Source: Ignavibacteriota bacterium (GTDB lineage: Bacteria; Bacteroidota; Ignavibacteria; UBA10030). Taken from it: a DNA stretch of 61,087 bases. This document shows positions 9,600-18,079 of this stretch, in pieces. The stretch's first letter is position 1, and each line of letters opens with the position of its first letter. The stretch lies in NCBI GenBank assembly GCA_003170475.1, contig PMZI01000050.1, positions 1 to 61,087 on the forward strand, read 5' to 3'. The notes beneath the pieces are model-generated. The model was not told the DNA's origin, did not search any database, and worked only from the letters and a program-made list of their open reading frames with translations. The position numbers were made by a program, and so were the translations under genes.

Positions 9600-9911
9600 T
9601 CATTTTCCTTTTCTGGGCGATCCCTTTTGTTTCCGTTGACGTTTGTCAGACTGTTTTCTTCTGCTCAATTCTTTGTGCAACTCCATCAATTTGCTATTGG
9701 CTTCTTTGAGCTTTTTGACGATGATCTTGTACTCATTCACACGATGCCGGGCTTCCTCCTTGGCAATCCCGTATTTTTCTTGAAGCTTTCCAACAAGATC
9801 TTCATACTTGCCCAGGATCGCCGACAATTCGTCGTTCATTACTCTTCCCCAATGATAAACGGCTTTTCCTCTTTGCTGTTTCCATTGCCCCTCCAGACGA
9901 TCCCAGTTCAC
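9600..9911 (-). CDS. CsbD-family stress protein (copy 1)
   Basis: 103 residues starting at a GTG with AAGGAGG upstream. It opens MNWDRLEGQWKQQRGKA, the CsbD-family signature (N/I-x-W-D-x-EG-x-W-x-Q-x-KG-K), and continues with the two-helix body (GKYEDLVGKLQEKYGIAKEE). The C-terminal 30 residues are a lysine/arginine-rich tail that may contact nucleic acid or membrane. CsbD-like proteins are classic general-stress products; their biochemical role is not established. Copy A of the 55-bp motif lies 164 nt upstream in the same orientation. A paralog with the same architecture is at 43771-44079, also behind a copy of the motif. Confidence 0.9.
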   Translation of the reverse strand: MNWDRLEGQWKQQRGKAVYHWGRVMNDELSAILGKYEDLVGKLQEKYGIAKEEARHRVNEYKIIVKKLKEANSKLMELHKELSRRKQSDKRQRKQKGSPRKGK

Positions 9912-10074
9912 GGTGTCTCCTCCTTGTCATCCAAATAATTCCGCAGAAGTGCTCGTCTGCGCATGCTTCTTTGATCGGCACACGTTCATGCCTTCTTCGA
10001 TCGCTTGTTCAAGAGAGGATATGCCATTCCCCTTCAAGCACGAGATTCTCCTCTCCGAACCCGTCAAAATATTA

Positions 10075-10129
10075 CTGATGATTCTGTAAATTGGGAATAG
10101 CTCAAAAGGATGAAAAAGGGATTAATACC
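10075..10129 (-). promoter_or_regulatory. 55-bp ECF-type promoter motif, copy A
   Basis: One of five gap-free aligned copies in the window (A-E). Read on the - strand, column 2-8 is GTATTAA, 18-22 CATCC, 27-34 GAGCTATT, 40-45 TTTACA and 47-53 AATCATC. It faces the csbD-like gene at 9911. It differs from copy B at few positions. That this is a sigma-factor promoter is inference from position, orientation and the copy in front of the sigma gene. Confidence 0.7.
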
Positions 10130-10182
10130 TCACAGAGGGAGTTTTGAGGCTCTTGAATGGGACGTGGATTTACACGAAAGCC

Positions 10183-10746
10183 CTACGATGGGGACCTTTT
10201 GGGGATGTATCCATTATTTCTGGCGTAAGCGAAGAGTTTTTTCTTCAAGAGTTTCCTGCCCCTGTGCAAACGGGAACGTACGGTACCCATGGGACAACCG
10301 ACAGTCTTTGCGATTTCTTCATAGCTGAGTCCCTCAACATCACAGAGAAAAATGACATCCCTGAACGTATTCTTCATCGATTCGATGGAGCGAACAATCT
10401 CATCTTCGAATATGTCGTTGTACGTATTTGTCAGCGTGTGCTTGCCGGCGAACGATGCTTCCAATGTCATGTCATAGGGCAAATGATTTTCTTCGTAGGA
10501 CACTTTTGCCGGTTCGTTCTTCACTTTCCTGTAGCGGTTGATGTGCGAATTCTTCATGATGCGATAGAGCCACGCCTTGATGTTCGTACCTTTTTCAAAG
10601 CGACCCCAGAATCTATACGCTTTGAGATAGGTATCTTGCAGGAGATCTTTCGCATTCTCGGAGTTCATCGTCAGATGCATTGCGTAGTTCTGCAGAACAT
10701 CCATGTGTGGGAGTGCTGCCTGTTCGAAATCATCGTGATTCGTCAC
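10183..10746 (-). CDS. ECF sigma factor, RpoE/SigR-like
   Basis: 187-residue sigma-70 family factor of the extracytoplasmic-function group. Region 2 spans ~20-85: LLQDTYLKAYRFWGRF for core and -10 recognition, then TNIKAWLYRIMKNSHINRYR, a sequence close to the SigR/SigH type of ECF factors. Region 4 spans ~125-178 with the helix-turn-helix YEEIAKTVGCPMGTVRSRLH. The start is a GTG with GGAGG 11 nt upstream. Unlike typical SigR loci there is no anti-sigma gene next to it: csbD follows and a response regulator precedes. Copy B of the 55-bp motif lies 126 nt upstream, so it probably transcribes itself and the other genes carrying that motif. Confidence 0.92.
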   Translation of the reverse strand: MTNHDDFEQAALPHMDVLQNYAMHLTMNSENAKDLLQDTYLKAYRFWGRFEKGTNIKAWLYRIMKNSHINRYRKVKNEPAKVSYEENHLPYDMTLEASFAGKHTLTNTYNDIFEDEIVRSIESMKNTFRDVIFLCDVEGLSYEEIAKTVGCPMGTVRSRLHRGRKLLKKKLFAYARNNGYIPKRSPS

Positions 10747-10871
10747 AACGCGTGTTTCCTCCTTTCCTCAATTGCAGGGTCCGGTACGTGCGTTACACGT
10801 TGTTTCCCTTATCCCTGAAATCCGTCAGATTTCGGAAAGGGATCACTCCCTCTGACAGACCGAGAAACATG

Positions 10872-10926
10872 CCGATGATTCTGTTAAACAGGAATAGCTC
10901 AAAAGGATGAAAAAGGAATTAATCCC
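10872..10926 (-). promoter_or_regulatory. 55-bp ECF-type promoter motif, copy B (sigma autoregulation)
   Basis: Faces the sigma gene. Shares with the other copies GGATTAA (columns 2-8), CATCC (18-22), GAGCTATT (27-34), TTAACA (40-45) and AATCATC (47-53). GGATTAA and the GAGCTATT block are separated by 18 nt, a spacing compatible with -35 and -10 elements of an ECF promoter; the third conserved block would then lie at or after the transcription start. This assignment is inference. Confidence 0.75.
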
Positions 10927-11275
10927 TCACCACCACCGACACTGAGGCAAACGTTGGATCAGGTCCATTCCACGCTCGGGGGACTCCAGGAAGTCGAATG
11001 TCTTTACTCGAAGCAAGGTCAGATCGCAGGAGCATGAACGGCAACGACGGGGTGATCAGGGATCATGAGAAAATTACTGAGTCGCGTGAGAAGAGAGGTT
11101 CAGCGGGAATTCGTGCCGCTTCCCCACAAGTAGTCCCTGAAGGGGCCTTTGGGGATCTTTGGAGAGAAAGCAATATTGCGTTTAGAGATGGGGTTTGCTG
11201 TTGGAAGCAGGCACTAACACGTCATCGAACAAGGGGAAGAGAGGGCGTCGCCAAGAGCTCTTGTGAATAGGCGCA
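10927..11275. other. Gap between response regulator and sigma promoter
   Basis: About 350 nt. No supported gene; a 90-codon + strand frame here is basic, low in hydrophobic residues and unlike a protein. No terminator hairpin with a U tract was recognised. Confidence 0.4.
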
Positions 11276-11926
11276 CTAGGAATTGTCTTCGTGGACAAAA
11301 TTTGCAAGTTGAAGACGACTATGCAGCGCTAACTTTTCCATGATGTTATGAACGTGGCTTTTTACTGTGTGGGTCGCGATGTTGAGCCGCTGAGCAATCT
11401 CCTTGTTACTCAGACCGTCGGCAATCAGGACGATGATTTCGCGCTCGCGTTTCGTCATTTTCACTGCACTAGCGATCTTTCCTTTGCCATTCTTGAGAGC
11501 GAGGCTAACGACGTGAGTGAAAAGTGAATCCGTCAACGATGGTGGAAGGACTTTTTCCCCTTGCGTCACAGATCGTATGGTCTGAAGAAACTCTTTCACC
11601 GTTGCGTCTTTCAGGATGAAACCTGATGCGCCTGCCGACACGAACTCAAGGATGTCCGATTGTGATGGAACAAATCCCATCCCGATCACTTTCGCTTCAG
11701 GAAGGTTCTTCCTTGCCGATTCGACGACAGACAGCTCGTTGAGATTTTTCAGGCCCACGTCGAGAAGAATGACATGAGGTTTTGACTCGCGCGCTTTGAG
11801 GAGGACGTTATTACCGCTTCCTATGGTGGCCACAACGCGCATATCCGACTGTTCATTGAGCATGACGGTTAGGCCATCGCGCAATACACGATTGTCTTCA
11901 ATGATAAGTATTCGGATTTTCTTCAT
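11276..11926 (-). CDS. NarL/FixJ-type response regulator
   Basis: 216 residues. The receiver domain (1-120) starts IRILIIEDN with the acidic pair, has the phospho-acceptor Asp in VILLDVGLKN (residue ~57), and ends SAGASGFILKDAT with the conserved Lys. A LuxR-type helix-turn-helix fills 150-212 (KMTKREREIIVLIADGLSN, then TVKSHVHNIMEKL). It binds DNA as a dimer when phosphorylated by a histidine kinase, which is not in the window. It lies upstream of the ECF sigma gene on the same strand, but 530 nt and the sigma promoter separate them, so they are likely separate units. A regulatory link with the sigma factor is possible but not shown. Confidence 0.93.
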   Translation of the reverse strand: MKKIRILIIEDNRVLRDGLTVMLNEQSDMRVVATIGSGNNVLLKARESKPHVILLDVGLKNLNELSVVESARKNLPEAKVIGMGFVPSQSDILEFVSAGASGFILKDATVKEFLQTIRSVTQGEKVLPPSLTDSLFTHVVSLALKNGKGKIASAVKMTKREREIIVLIADGLSNKEIAQRLNIATHTVKSHVHNIMEKLALHSRLQLANFVHEDNS

Positions 11927-12356
11927 TTTTCGGGTGCGCCTAGGTCAGATACTCCCAACAGCGAACACAATTTAAGAGATTAATCTTGTTTTGTCAATTG
12001 AGGATTGGAGAAAGCGGAGGATGGCTTGCAGCGAGGAAGGACGTGGGCAATCATTGAGACGGAAAAGCTCGTATCCTTTTTTTGGGGGGCCAGGTCAGGG
12101 GGAGCGATTCGGCAGACTACATCTGACTGAACCAGTTTCGAAGGCTCCGGGGCAATTAGACGAAACGACTGGAGAAGATGGGGTAGAAGAGCAGACGATG
12201 AGCGTCAATACGTGTCACAATGAGAATTCCGCTTGTGTGACAAGCGACACTATTTGGGGGATGGCGAGTGAAACTCCTGCCTTACCTTGGCCCCTTCATC
12301 AGAGAAAGGATAATCCATGTGAACGAGAAAAATCCTGCAACTCCCTGAGGGACTCC
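11927..12356. other. 430-nt gap upstream of the response regulator
   Basis: No supported gene on either strand. The + strand frame that crosses it runs on as the antisense of the beta-barrel gene and has no domain-like content. It should carry the regulator's promoter. Confidence 0.4.
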
Positions 12357-13154
12357 TCACAATTTGAGATCCAACCCGAGCATCAGAGCTCCGGTCACGC
12401 TGTGCGTGGCTTGACGCTCCGTAGAATAGAAATGAATAGGGGCAGCATGGTAGTAACTGACCATCACGTCCTTATTCTCAACATCATCAAAACCGTAATC
12501 GAATCGAAAGCGAGCGGAAAGCACCAATTGAGACGAAATGTTGTACGCTGCACCGATTGCCAGGACTCCGTTGATCGTGACGGTCTTGTACAGATCTTTC
12601 GGATTAACCGTACTGTTCGGATAATCGAGATCCTCATGATTCACTTCCTGAGCAACACCCTCGAGAACGTTGAACTGTGGTCCCGCCAACAGCGTAAAAA
12701 AGAGCGGCTTGGTGTTATCAGAAGTGATTGACACCATAACCGGCAGTTTGATATAGTTCAATTCAGCCAGAGCCACATAATCTCTCACGATCAGAGTATT
12801 GTTGAGGGATATCTGGGTGCTAACGACCGAGCTATACGTCGCTGCATCGGAAGGGCGGCCGGTGAAATACCCATTGAATGCCTGTCCTTCCCTTGAGAAC
12901 AGGAGATCTGCCGCCAGACCGAAATGATGACTGATATTGTAGACAACTCCTGCGCCAAAAGAGAGATATCCGAAATGACTCGCCAATTTGAGTTCATCGC
13001 CCGCAGCATTGTCGTTCCTGTTTATCAAACCCGTGAATTCAGGATTGTACCGCAAGCCGATCTCAACCTGTTGCGCATGCAGGTTCAACGCACACACGAA
13101 AAGGAGCGCGACAATGGAGAGGCAAACGGTGCTTTTGTTTTTTGATTTTTTCAT
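12357..13154 (-). CDS. Outer-membrane beta-barrel protein (PorT-like)
   Basis: 265 residues from the ATG at 13154, which begins MKKSKNKSTVCLSIVALLFV, a proper signal peptide cleaved after LHAQ. An upstream ATG at 13190 would add 12 residues that spoil the signal peptide. The mature part reads as amphipathic strands with Tyr/Phe ends (EIGLRYNPEF, YLSFGAGVVYNISHHFGLAADLLF, LVLSARFRFDYGF) and ends MLGLDLKL. This matches the eight-stranded outer-membrane barrels common in Bacteroidota. No enzymatic motif. Neighbour at 13258 is also a surface protein. Exact role unknown. Confidence 0.82.
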   Translation of the reverse strand: MKKSKNKSTVCLSIVALLFVCALNLHAQQVEIGLRYNPEFTGLINRNDNAAGDELKLASHFGYLSFGAGVVYNISHHFGLAADLLFSREGQAFNGYFTGRPSDAATYSSVVSTQISLNNTLIVRDYVALAELNYIKLPVMVSITSDNTKPLFFTLLAGPQFNVLEGVAQEVNHEDLDYPNSTVNPKDLYKTVTINGVLAIGAAYNISSQLVLSARFRFDYGFDDVENKDVMVSYYHAAPIHFYSTERQATHSVTGALMLGLDLKL

Positions 13155-13257
13155 TTCGAATGTCCGTCCCGGTGTAGTGAAAGTGATCACCGCAATTGTT
13201 TTCCTGACAAAAGCATAACGAACTCATTCCCTCTATCTCACAAATTGCAGCTGTCTG

Positions 13258-14469
13258 TCAAAACGTAAAGCCCGCCTGTGCAACAAAGAGGAGGCGCCCT
13301 TTTCTTCCAATCGGCAAAAACGGGTCTATTTCCAGACCAAAGTTTATTTTTTTGGTGAAACCGATATTAACTATTCGTATCATCTCCGCCATATCCAGAA
13401 ACATCGACAGGGCAAATCCGCCCCGACCGGTTCCAACATCCACCGGTGAATTCACGCCGAACATTCCTATCCCCCCGCTGACAGGGAATCGATTTCCTGA
13501 TCCCGGATCAACATAATAGAACCGTACCATCGCGCTGGAGTTGCCATATTCAACCGAGTCCTGGGCTCGCGTATCGAACAACACCTTAGGGACGGCGAGT
13601 GCAAACCCCACTTCGATGATTGAACCTTTCACCCGATAATATTGTGTCATGCTGTTGGAGCGATCCACTGCACCGATCTTGATGGTGTAATCGGGTTCGA
13701 TATGGATACCGAGAATAGCCCAATCAGGCAGTGAATCTACCGGCACCAGCACTTGTTCAAGTTCTTCCGGACGGATGTTGGCATACGGACCATAGGCGGT
13801 GCGATACTGAATGAACATTGCGCGATCTTTGTTCCGATCGCCATGACTTCGAAACGTTACCACACGTCGTTCATACGATGAAGCCGCCACGCCATCCCTT
13901 AACAGTACCGTTGTTGTTATTCTCACGAACTGAGGTCCCATGTAGGACCGAATGCTATCGCGTTGAAAATGCACCGCGAGATTTCGAATCTGCTCGCGAT
14001 CCAGTGTCACTGCCGTCCGGATGTCGCTGCTTCCGGCTTCGGGAACAATCGTGACATATCGAGTGAGCTGTTCGACGTCCTGGTACTCTTCCACCGTTAC
14101 AACACAATCTGTCACATACCAAAATCGCCGTCCCATGGCGTCCGTGACGCGAAGCCTGATGGGATACAATCCCGGTGTTACATTCTTCGGAATGACGGTA
14201 ACGTATCTCAGTCGTCCAACGGTTTTGAACGTTGTTCCTTCGATAAGCAGAATCGGAGTAATGATTCCGGCTGGCGCGGTATTGTCGTTCCTGCTAATGA
14301 CAAAGAGAACCGTGTCACCAGGAAAGTAGATCGACTTGTCAACGGAGACATCGATCCTCTCATCCTCGTCCGTAGACTGGATGAGTACCGAAGTTTTTGA
14401 TTGTGCACAGGTGCTGAGTATTCCGAAAACACAAAGCAGAATGCACTCAATGATTCTTGATTTCAACAT
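13258..14469 (-). CDS. Secreted hypothetical protein with barrel-like C-terminus
   Basis: 403 residues with a signal peptide (1-22, ending STCAQ). Residues ~30-130 look like an immunoglobulin-type beta-sandwich: VDKSIYFPGDTVLFVISR, then GLYPIRLRVTD, the pattern of macroglobulin-like or bacterial Ig strands. The middle is not recognised. Residues ~290-403 alternate hydrophobic strands (VGFALAVPKVLF, GGFALSMFLD, RLLFVAQAGFTF) and end in Phe, as outer-membrane barrels do. It sits 76 nt downstream of the metallophosphoesterase-like gene and is probably cotranscribed. Function unknown. Confidence 0.75.
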   Translation of the reverse strand: MLKSRIIECILLCVFGILSTCAQSKTSVLIQSTDEDERIDVSVDKSIYFPGDTVLFVISRNDNTAPAGIITPILLIEGTTFKTVGRLRYVTVIPKNVTPGLYPIRLRVTDAMGRRFWYVTDCVVTVEEYQDVEQLTRYVTIVPEAGSSDIRTAVTLDREQIRNLAVHFQRDSIRSYMGPQFVRITTTVLLRDGVAASSYERRVVTFRSHGDRNKDRAMFIQYRTAYGPYANIRPEELEQVLVPVDSLPDWAILGIHIEPDYTIKIGAVDRSNSMTQYYRVKGSIIEVGFALAVPKVLFDTRAQDSVEYGNSSAMVRFYYVDPGSGNRFPVSGGIGMFGVNSPVDVGTGRGGFALSMFLDMAEMIRIVNIGFTKKINFGLEIDPFLPIGRKGRLLFVAQAGFTF

Positions 14470-14545
14470 TTTGTCTCTTTGCCGATCATTATAACTTTCT
14501 CACTCGGAGTATCGCCTAACTCTCCCCGCCTTTGCTCCTGCTGAC

Positions 14546-15784
14546 TTAGTGCTTCACATCCTTCACTGCCTTTTCAGGAAAACCAGACGTCGTCGTGTGA
14601 GTGCCAAGCAGTCCTTTTTCACTGTAAGCGCCAACAGAGTTACCCTGTGGGCCAAACGGCCGAGGCGCTTGCGGGACACTGCCCGTCTGGTTCACCGTTA
14701 CGGTAATCACGTCCTGGTCCGTGTTGCCCCCCACGCCCATCACTTTCACGTTGATTCTGTGGTCACCGTCGGAAACTTTCGTCGCGTCAAAGTGTGCGCT
14801 CCACATTTGTGTCTGACCGATGCGATCCATCGGCACTGCCTGCCCACCGTCGATCTGCATGATCGCCGAAGTGATACCTTTGTCATCCCAGACCTTTGCA
14901 CGAATATCTACTGTATCCTTGATGACTTGTGAACCACCGATCATTAGCAATTTGTCCGCCGGGTAAGTGATCATCACAAACGGCCAACTCCCTATCTCCT
15001 TGAACTTCCAACTGACCACACCGTTATCGAGGTTGCTGACTGAAAATCCTACGGGCCCTTCGCTCACGAGGCCGGTTGAGCGCGTGGTAGCATAGATCGT
15101 GTATCCGTCGTTACACACATCGTTAAAGTGCGTGTATCCAGCTTCCACCATGATCACCTTGTCCCGCCGGATCACGTCCTGCAATTCCGATACCTGGGTG
15201 TAGCTGTGCATGAAGATCACACTCTTGAGTCCGGCCTTCGCCGCCAGATCCAAATCGTTGATGAGCCACGAGTTTTGAGCGTCGCTGATGCCGCTCATCA
15301 CATCCAGAAACACGAAGTGGTACCTATCTGCTGAAAAGCTCTGGTAGTTCACAGGCTCCAAATATTTGTTGTAAAGGACGGTCCCACCTTTGTGATCGCG
15401 ACCACCCAGAATGGCGTACAATGGCACCTGCAGTTCGTCCGTCGCTTGCTTGATGAGCTTGTATTCGCTCTCCGTATTGTCATAAGCGTTGTCGCCCGGC
15501 AGGAGAGCAAAATTGACGCCGTTCTTGAGATAACGATTCACGCAATTGATAATACTCTTGAAATCGGTGTAATTCTGCTGATTTTCCGTGGTGATAAGCA
15601 AGTCACCGAAGTGAATCCAGCTAACCACTCCAGGATTAAGGATCGTCGTGGTAGCATTGAGAGAGCCGGGATTGACCGGGGTTGACCCCGATGCGGTTGA
15701 CAATTGGGCGGTCGATGTGAAGGTGACAAACAAAGCGGCCACCATCGCGACGAACGCAAGGGTACACACTGCTTTCGGTTTCAT
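14546..15784 (-). CDS. Secreted degenerate metallophosphoesterase with Ig-like tail
   Basis: 412 residues from the ATG at 15784 (GGAGG 7 nt upstream; an ATG 7 codons earlier lies before that site). Signal peptide 1-26. Residues ~50-260 follow the calcineurin-like phosphoesterase order: HFGDLL where D-x-H is expected, LLPGDNAYDN for the GD-x2 motif, ILGGRDHKGG where GNHD is expected, FMHSYT for the first His, and AGYTHFND for the G-H-x-H motif. Several metal ligands are replaced, so activity is doubtful. Residues ~275-370 resemble an Ig-like domain (VDIRAKVWDDKG, DGDHRINVKVMG). The last 40 residues are Pro/Gly/Thr rich. Possibly a binding protein derived from an enzyme. Confidence 0.8.
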   Translation of the reverse strand: MKPKAVCTLAFVAMVAALFVTFTSTAQLSTASGSTPVNPGSLNATTTILNPGVVSWIHFGDLLITTENQQNYTDFKSIINCVNRYLKNGVNFALLPGDNAYDNTESEYKLIKQATDELQVPLYAILGGRDHKGGTVLYNKYLEPVNYQSFSADRYHFVFLDVMSGISDAQNSWLINDLDLAAKAGLKSVIFMHSYTQVSELQDVIRRDKVIMVEAGYTHFNDVCNDGYTIYATTRSTGLVSEGPVGFSVSNLDNGVVSWKFKEIGSWPFVMITYPADKLLMIGGSQVIKDTVDIRAKVWDDKGITSAIMQIDGGQAVPMDRIGQTQMWSAHFDATKVSDGDHRINVKVMGVGGNTDQDVITVTVNQTGSVPQAPRPFGPQGNSVGAYSEKGLLGTHTTTSGFPEKAVKDVKH

Positions 15785-15912
15785 TCTCCTACCTCCTGTT
15801 TTCATTTAGATGTCTCGTCTCTTCGGCATTCGTCATGATCATTATCTCCGGCACGGTGGTCTCGCTTGTTTGTGAATCAGTCGAGTCAATGCACAGAGTT
15901 GGAGCTCCTTGT

Positions 15913-17400
15913 TTAACCTATTTTCCGGAAATCGATGTATCCCCGATCAACATCTGTGTGCTGCAATTGTACGCGGAGCTGGTGACCGACATCGAGGCCT
16001 TCAAAGCCACTCACGAGTTTCCCTTCAACGGGCGGCTGCAGAAGACGGACCCATGTCCCTTTGACAGATGCGCCAGTGACGATCGCATCGAACTGTTCTC
16101 CAATTCTCGTTTGCAGCAGAATGGCAGCGGCGGATTTTGTGACCTGCCGTTCGACCTTTTTCGCCGCATCCTCATTCTCTGTGCAGTGTTTTGCGAGCGC
16201 CGTCAATTCATCGGTCGTATAGGGCATCGGACTGCCAGCCATCGCAGCATTCAGTAGCCGCTGCGTGATCAAGTCGGGATACCGGCGGTTCGGTGCTGTG
16301 GAGTGAGCATAGTCCTTGACCGCAAGACCGAAGTGTCCGGCAGAACTCCCGCCCGGAAGTTCAACCACATATTCGCCGGCACCTAACAGTTTAATGACAC
16401 TGAGAGAAAGATCGGGAAAGCGGAGAGGATCGGCAGCTTTTCTCGCTATCAGAAATTCATCCAGCGCCTTTGAATCGGGTTCTTGAGGAAGTTTGAAACC
16501 CTGCTCTGCGGCAAGCGCGACGATTCGATCCCAGCGTTTTGGTGTCCGCACAACTCGCCGAAGCGACGGTAATTTCTTGCCGGCGAGGTATCGTGCCGTC
16601 ACGCCATTTGCCGAGATCATGAAGTCCTCGATAATATCTTTGGCCTCGTTCCTTTTTTCGGCTTTGAGGTCTTTGATCTCGTCTCCGTCGAAGACAGGGT
16701 TGGCCTCGATTGTTTCGAGATCAAGCGCACCGTGCTGGTGCCGCAGGGATTTCAGCTTTTGGGCTACGCGATCCTGCTGTCGGAGATTCTCCTCGAGGCC
16801 CTTGACGATGCCGATTTCCTGAGGCATCGGCCCGGTGCCTTCCAACCAGTCGGCAACGCTGTTGTAGGCAAGCTTGGCATGATTCCGAACCGTCGCTCTG
16901 TAAATATCTGAGCTTTGAAGCGACCCATTGCCGGCCATGACCATCTCAACGACGAGGGCAAGCCGATCTGATTCTAGGTTGAGCGAAGTGAGATCGGTCG
17001 AGAGCTTTTCTGGCAGCATCGGAAATATTTGGGCGGCGGTATAGACCGAGGTCGTGTTGTGCCTCGCATGATCGTCCAGGGCCGATCGATTCTTGACGAC
17101 AGCTTCGACGTCGGCTACAGCAACAAGGACTTTTACGGCCCCATCGGGCATGGCTTCGGCCACGCTCAGTTGGTCCAGATCTCGCGAATCATCATTATCG
17201 ATGGAGCACCATACAAGATTTCTCAAATCACGCGTCGAGGTCTCAGCGTTGGTGGCGGCCTCATGAATTCCGTTCAACTCGTTCATGGCCTGAGCGGAAA
17301 AATCCGGAAGCAGCCCTCTTTCTATCATCGCCCGACGGGCAATTCTCTGCAGGATGGAACGGTGTTGTTTGTCTTCTGTATTGGTCACGCTCGTGCTCAT
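15913..17400 (-). CDS. RNB-domain exoribonuclease (RNase II/R type)
   Basis: 495 residues. The RNB catalytic domain spans ~50-390; the acidic cluster that holds the metals is IDNDDSRDLDQ (residues ~67-77), followed by VAVADVEAVV. A substrate-channel segment, STAPNRRYPDLITQRLL, is near 365-385. The last ~80 residues form a small S1/OB-like domain (GTWVRLL, then GHQLRVQLQHTDVDRGYIDF). Full RNase R has two cold-shock domains at the N-terminus; here they are absent, so this is a short form, about 495 against 640-800 residues. It degrades RNA 3' to 5'. AAGGAC precedes the ATG. Confidence 0.92.
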   Translation of the reverse strand: MSTSVTNTEDKQHRSILQRIARRAMIERGLLPDFSAQAMNELNGIHEAATNAETSTRDLRNLVWCSIDNDDSRDLDQLSVAEAMPDGAVKVLVAVADVEAVVKNRSALDDHARHNTTSVYTAAQIFPMLPEKLSTDLTSLNLESDRLALVVEMVMAGNGSLQSSDIYRATVRNHAKLAYNSVADWLEGTGPMPQEIGIVKGLEENLRQQDRVAQKLKSLRHQHGALDLETIEANPVFDGDEIKDLKAEKRNEAKDIIEDFMISANGVTARYLAGKKLPSLRRVVRTPKRWDRIVALAAEQGFKLPQEPDSKALDEFLIARKAADPLRFPDLSLSVIKLLGAGEYVVELPGGSSAGHFGLAVKDYAHSTAPNRRYPDLITQRLLNAAMAGSPMPYTTDELTALAKHCTENEDAAKKVERQVTKSAAAILLQTRIGEQFDAIVTGASVKGTWVRLLQPPVEGKLVSGFEGLDVGHQLRVQLQHTDVDRGYIDFRKIG

Positions 17401-17572
17401 AGAGATTTCCAGTCCTTATAGTTTCTTGATGATTTCGATTTGCTATGCCAACATGGTTCCGTGGTGTCGTGTTACGAGCTTCTGTGGTTTATCACACAAG
17501 CAGGAGAACACCCGAGCTGCATCCGTGCTGCTCGTGCCACTTCTCATAAGAGACCTTGTATTCAGTAAGGCA

Positions 17573-17992
17573 CTAGTTGCTATCATTGAAGAGATCCTTC
17601 ATGCTCTTTCCTATGCCATCCATATCCTGACTGAAGTCTGTCTTGAACTGTACCCAGTTGCCTCTTCCCTCGTCCTTATAACCTTCTAACTTCTTCCTGA
17701 GTTCGCGGTTTTTCTGTTCCAACGCTGCTAGATCTTCATTGTATTTTGCCTTGGTGTCTGCACCGGCAATCTCCATTTTCTCCTTGAATGCATCAATCCT
17801 CTTTTCATTCGCCTCGATGATCCGTCCAGACTCGTTCCTGAATGACTGCCATTCCGTTCGATATGCACCTCGATCGTCTCTTAGCTCTTGCCTTGTATTG
17901 GCAGCGCTTTGTTCAGACGTTGCTGCGCAACCCGAAATGGATGTTCCCGCGATGAATCCTGTGACAACAAGCGCGGCAAAAGTATTGTTCAC
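17573..17992 (-). CDS. Coiled-coil lipoprotein (paralog of 28812-29252)
   Basis: 139 residues from the GTG at 17992. This start is chosen because the protein then opens MNNTFAALVVTGFIAGTSISGC, matching the paralog at 28812-29252 (MKNNTFTFAVLGILAGTLLAGC) and placing the lipobox cysteine at residue ~22. A longer in-frame ATG at 18079 would bury the signal sequence. After the cysteine the protein is a charged helical coiled coil (EANEKRIDAFKEKMEIAG, LEQKNRELRKKLEGY) ending in a short MKDLFND tail. Probably a periplasmic outer- or inner-membrane-anchored structural or stress lipoprotein; no enzymatic motif. Confidence 0.75.
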   Translation of the reverse strand: MNNTFAALVVTGFIAGTSISGCAATSEQSAANTRQELRDDRGAYRTEWQSFRNESGRIIEANEKRIDAFKEKMEIAGADTKAKYNEDLAALEQKNRELRKKLEGYKDEGRGNWVQFKTDFSQDMDGIGKSMKDLFNDSN

Positions 17993-18079
17993 GATTTTCT
18001 CATCTGAGTCGTGAGGAAGTGCATTGATCTTTGTGGCCAATAGGAACCCAGTCGTTGCTCCTGTCGCTAGCATTCTCAC

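Noticed and set aside
10998-11270. + strand 90-codon frame upstream of the sigma promoter
   Set aside because: Arg/Ser-rich composition, no ribosome site, no family.
11991-12731. Long + strand open frame (246 codons)
   Set aside because: Half of it is antisense to the beta-barrel gene, and the rest is basic/polar without domain-like content.
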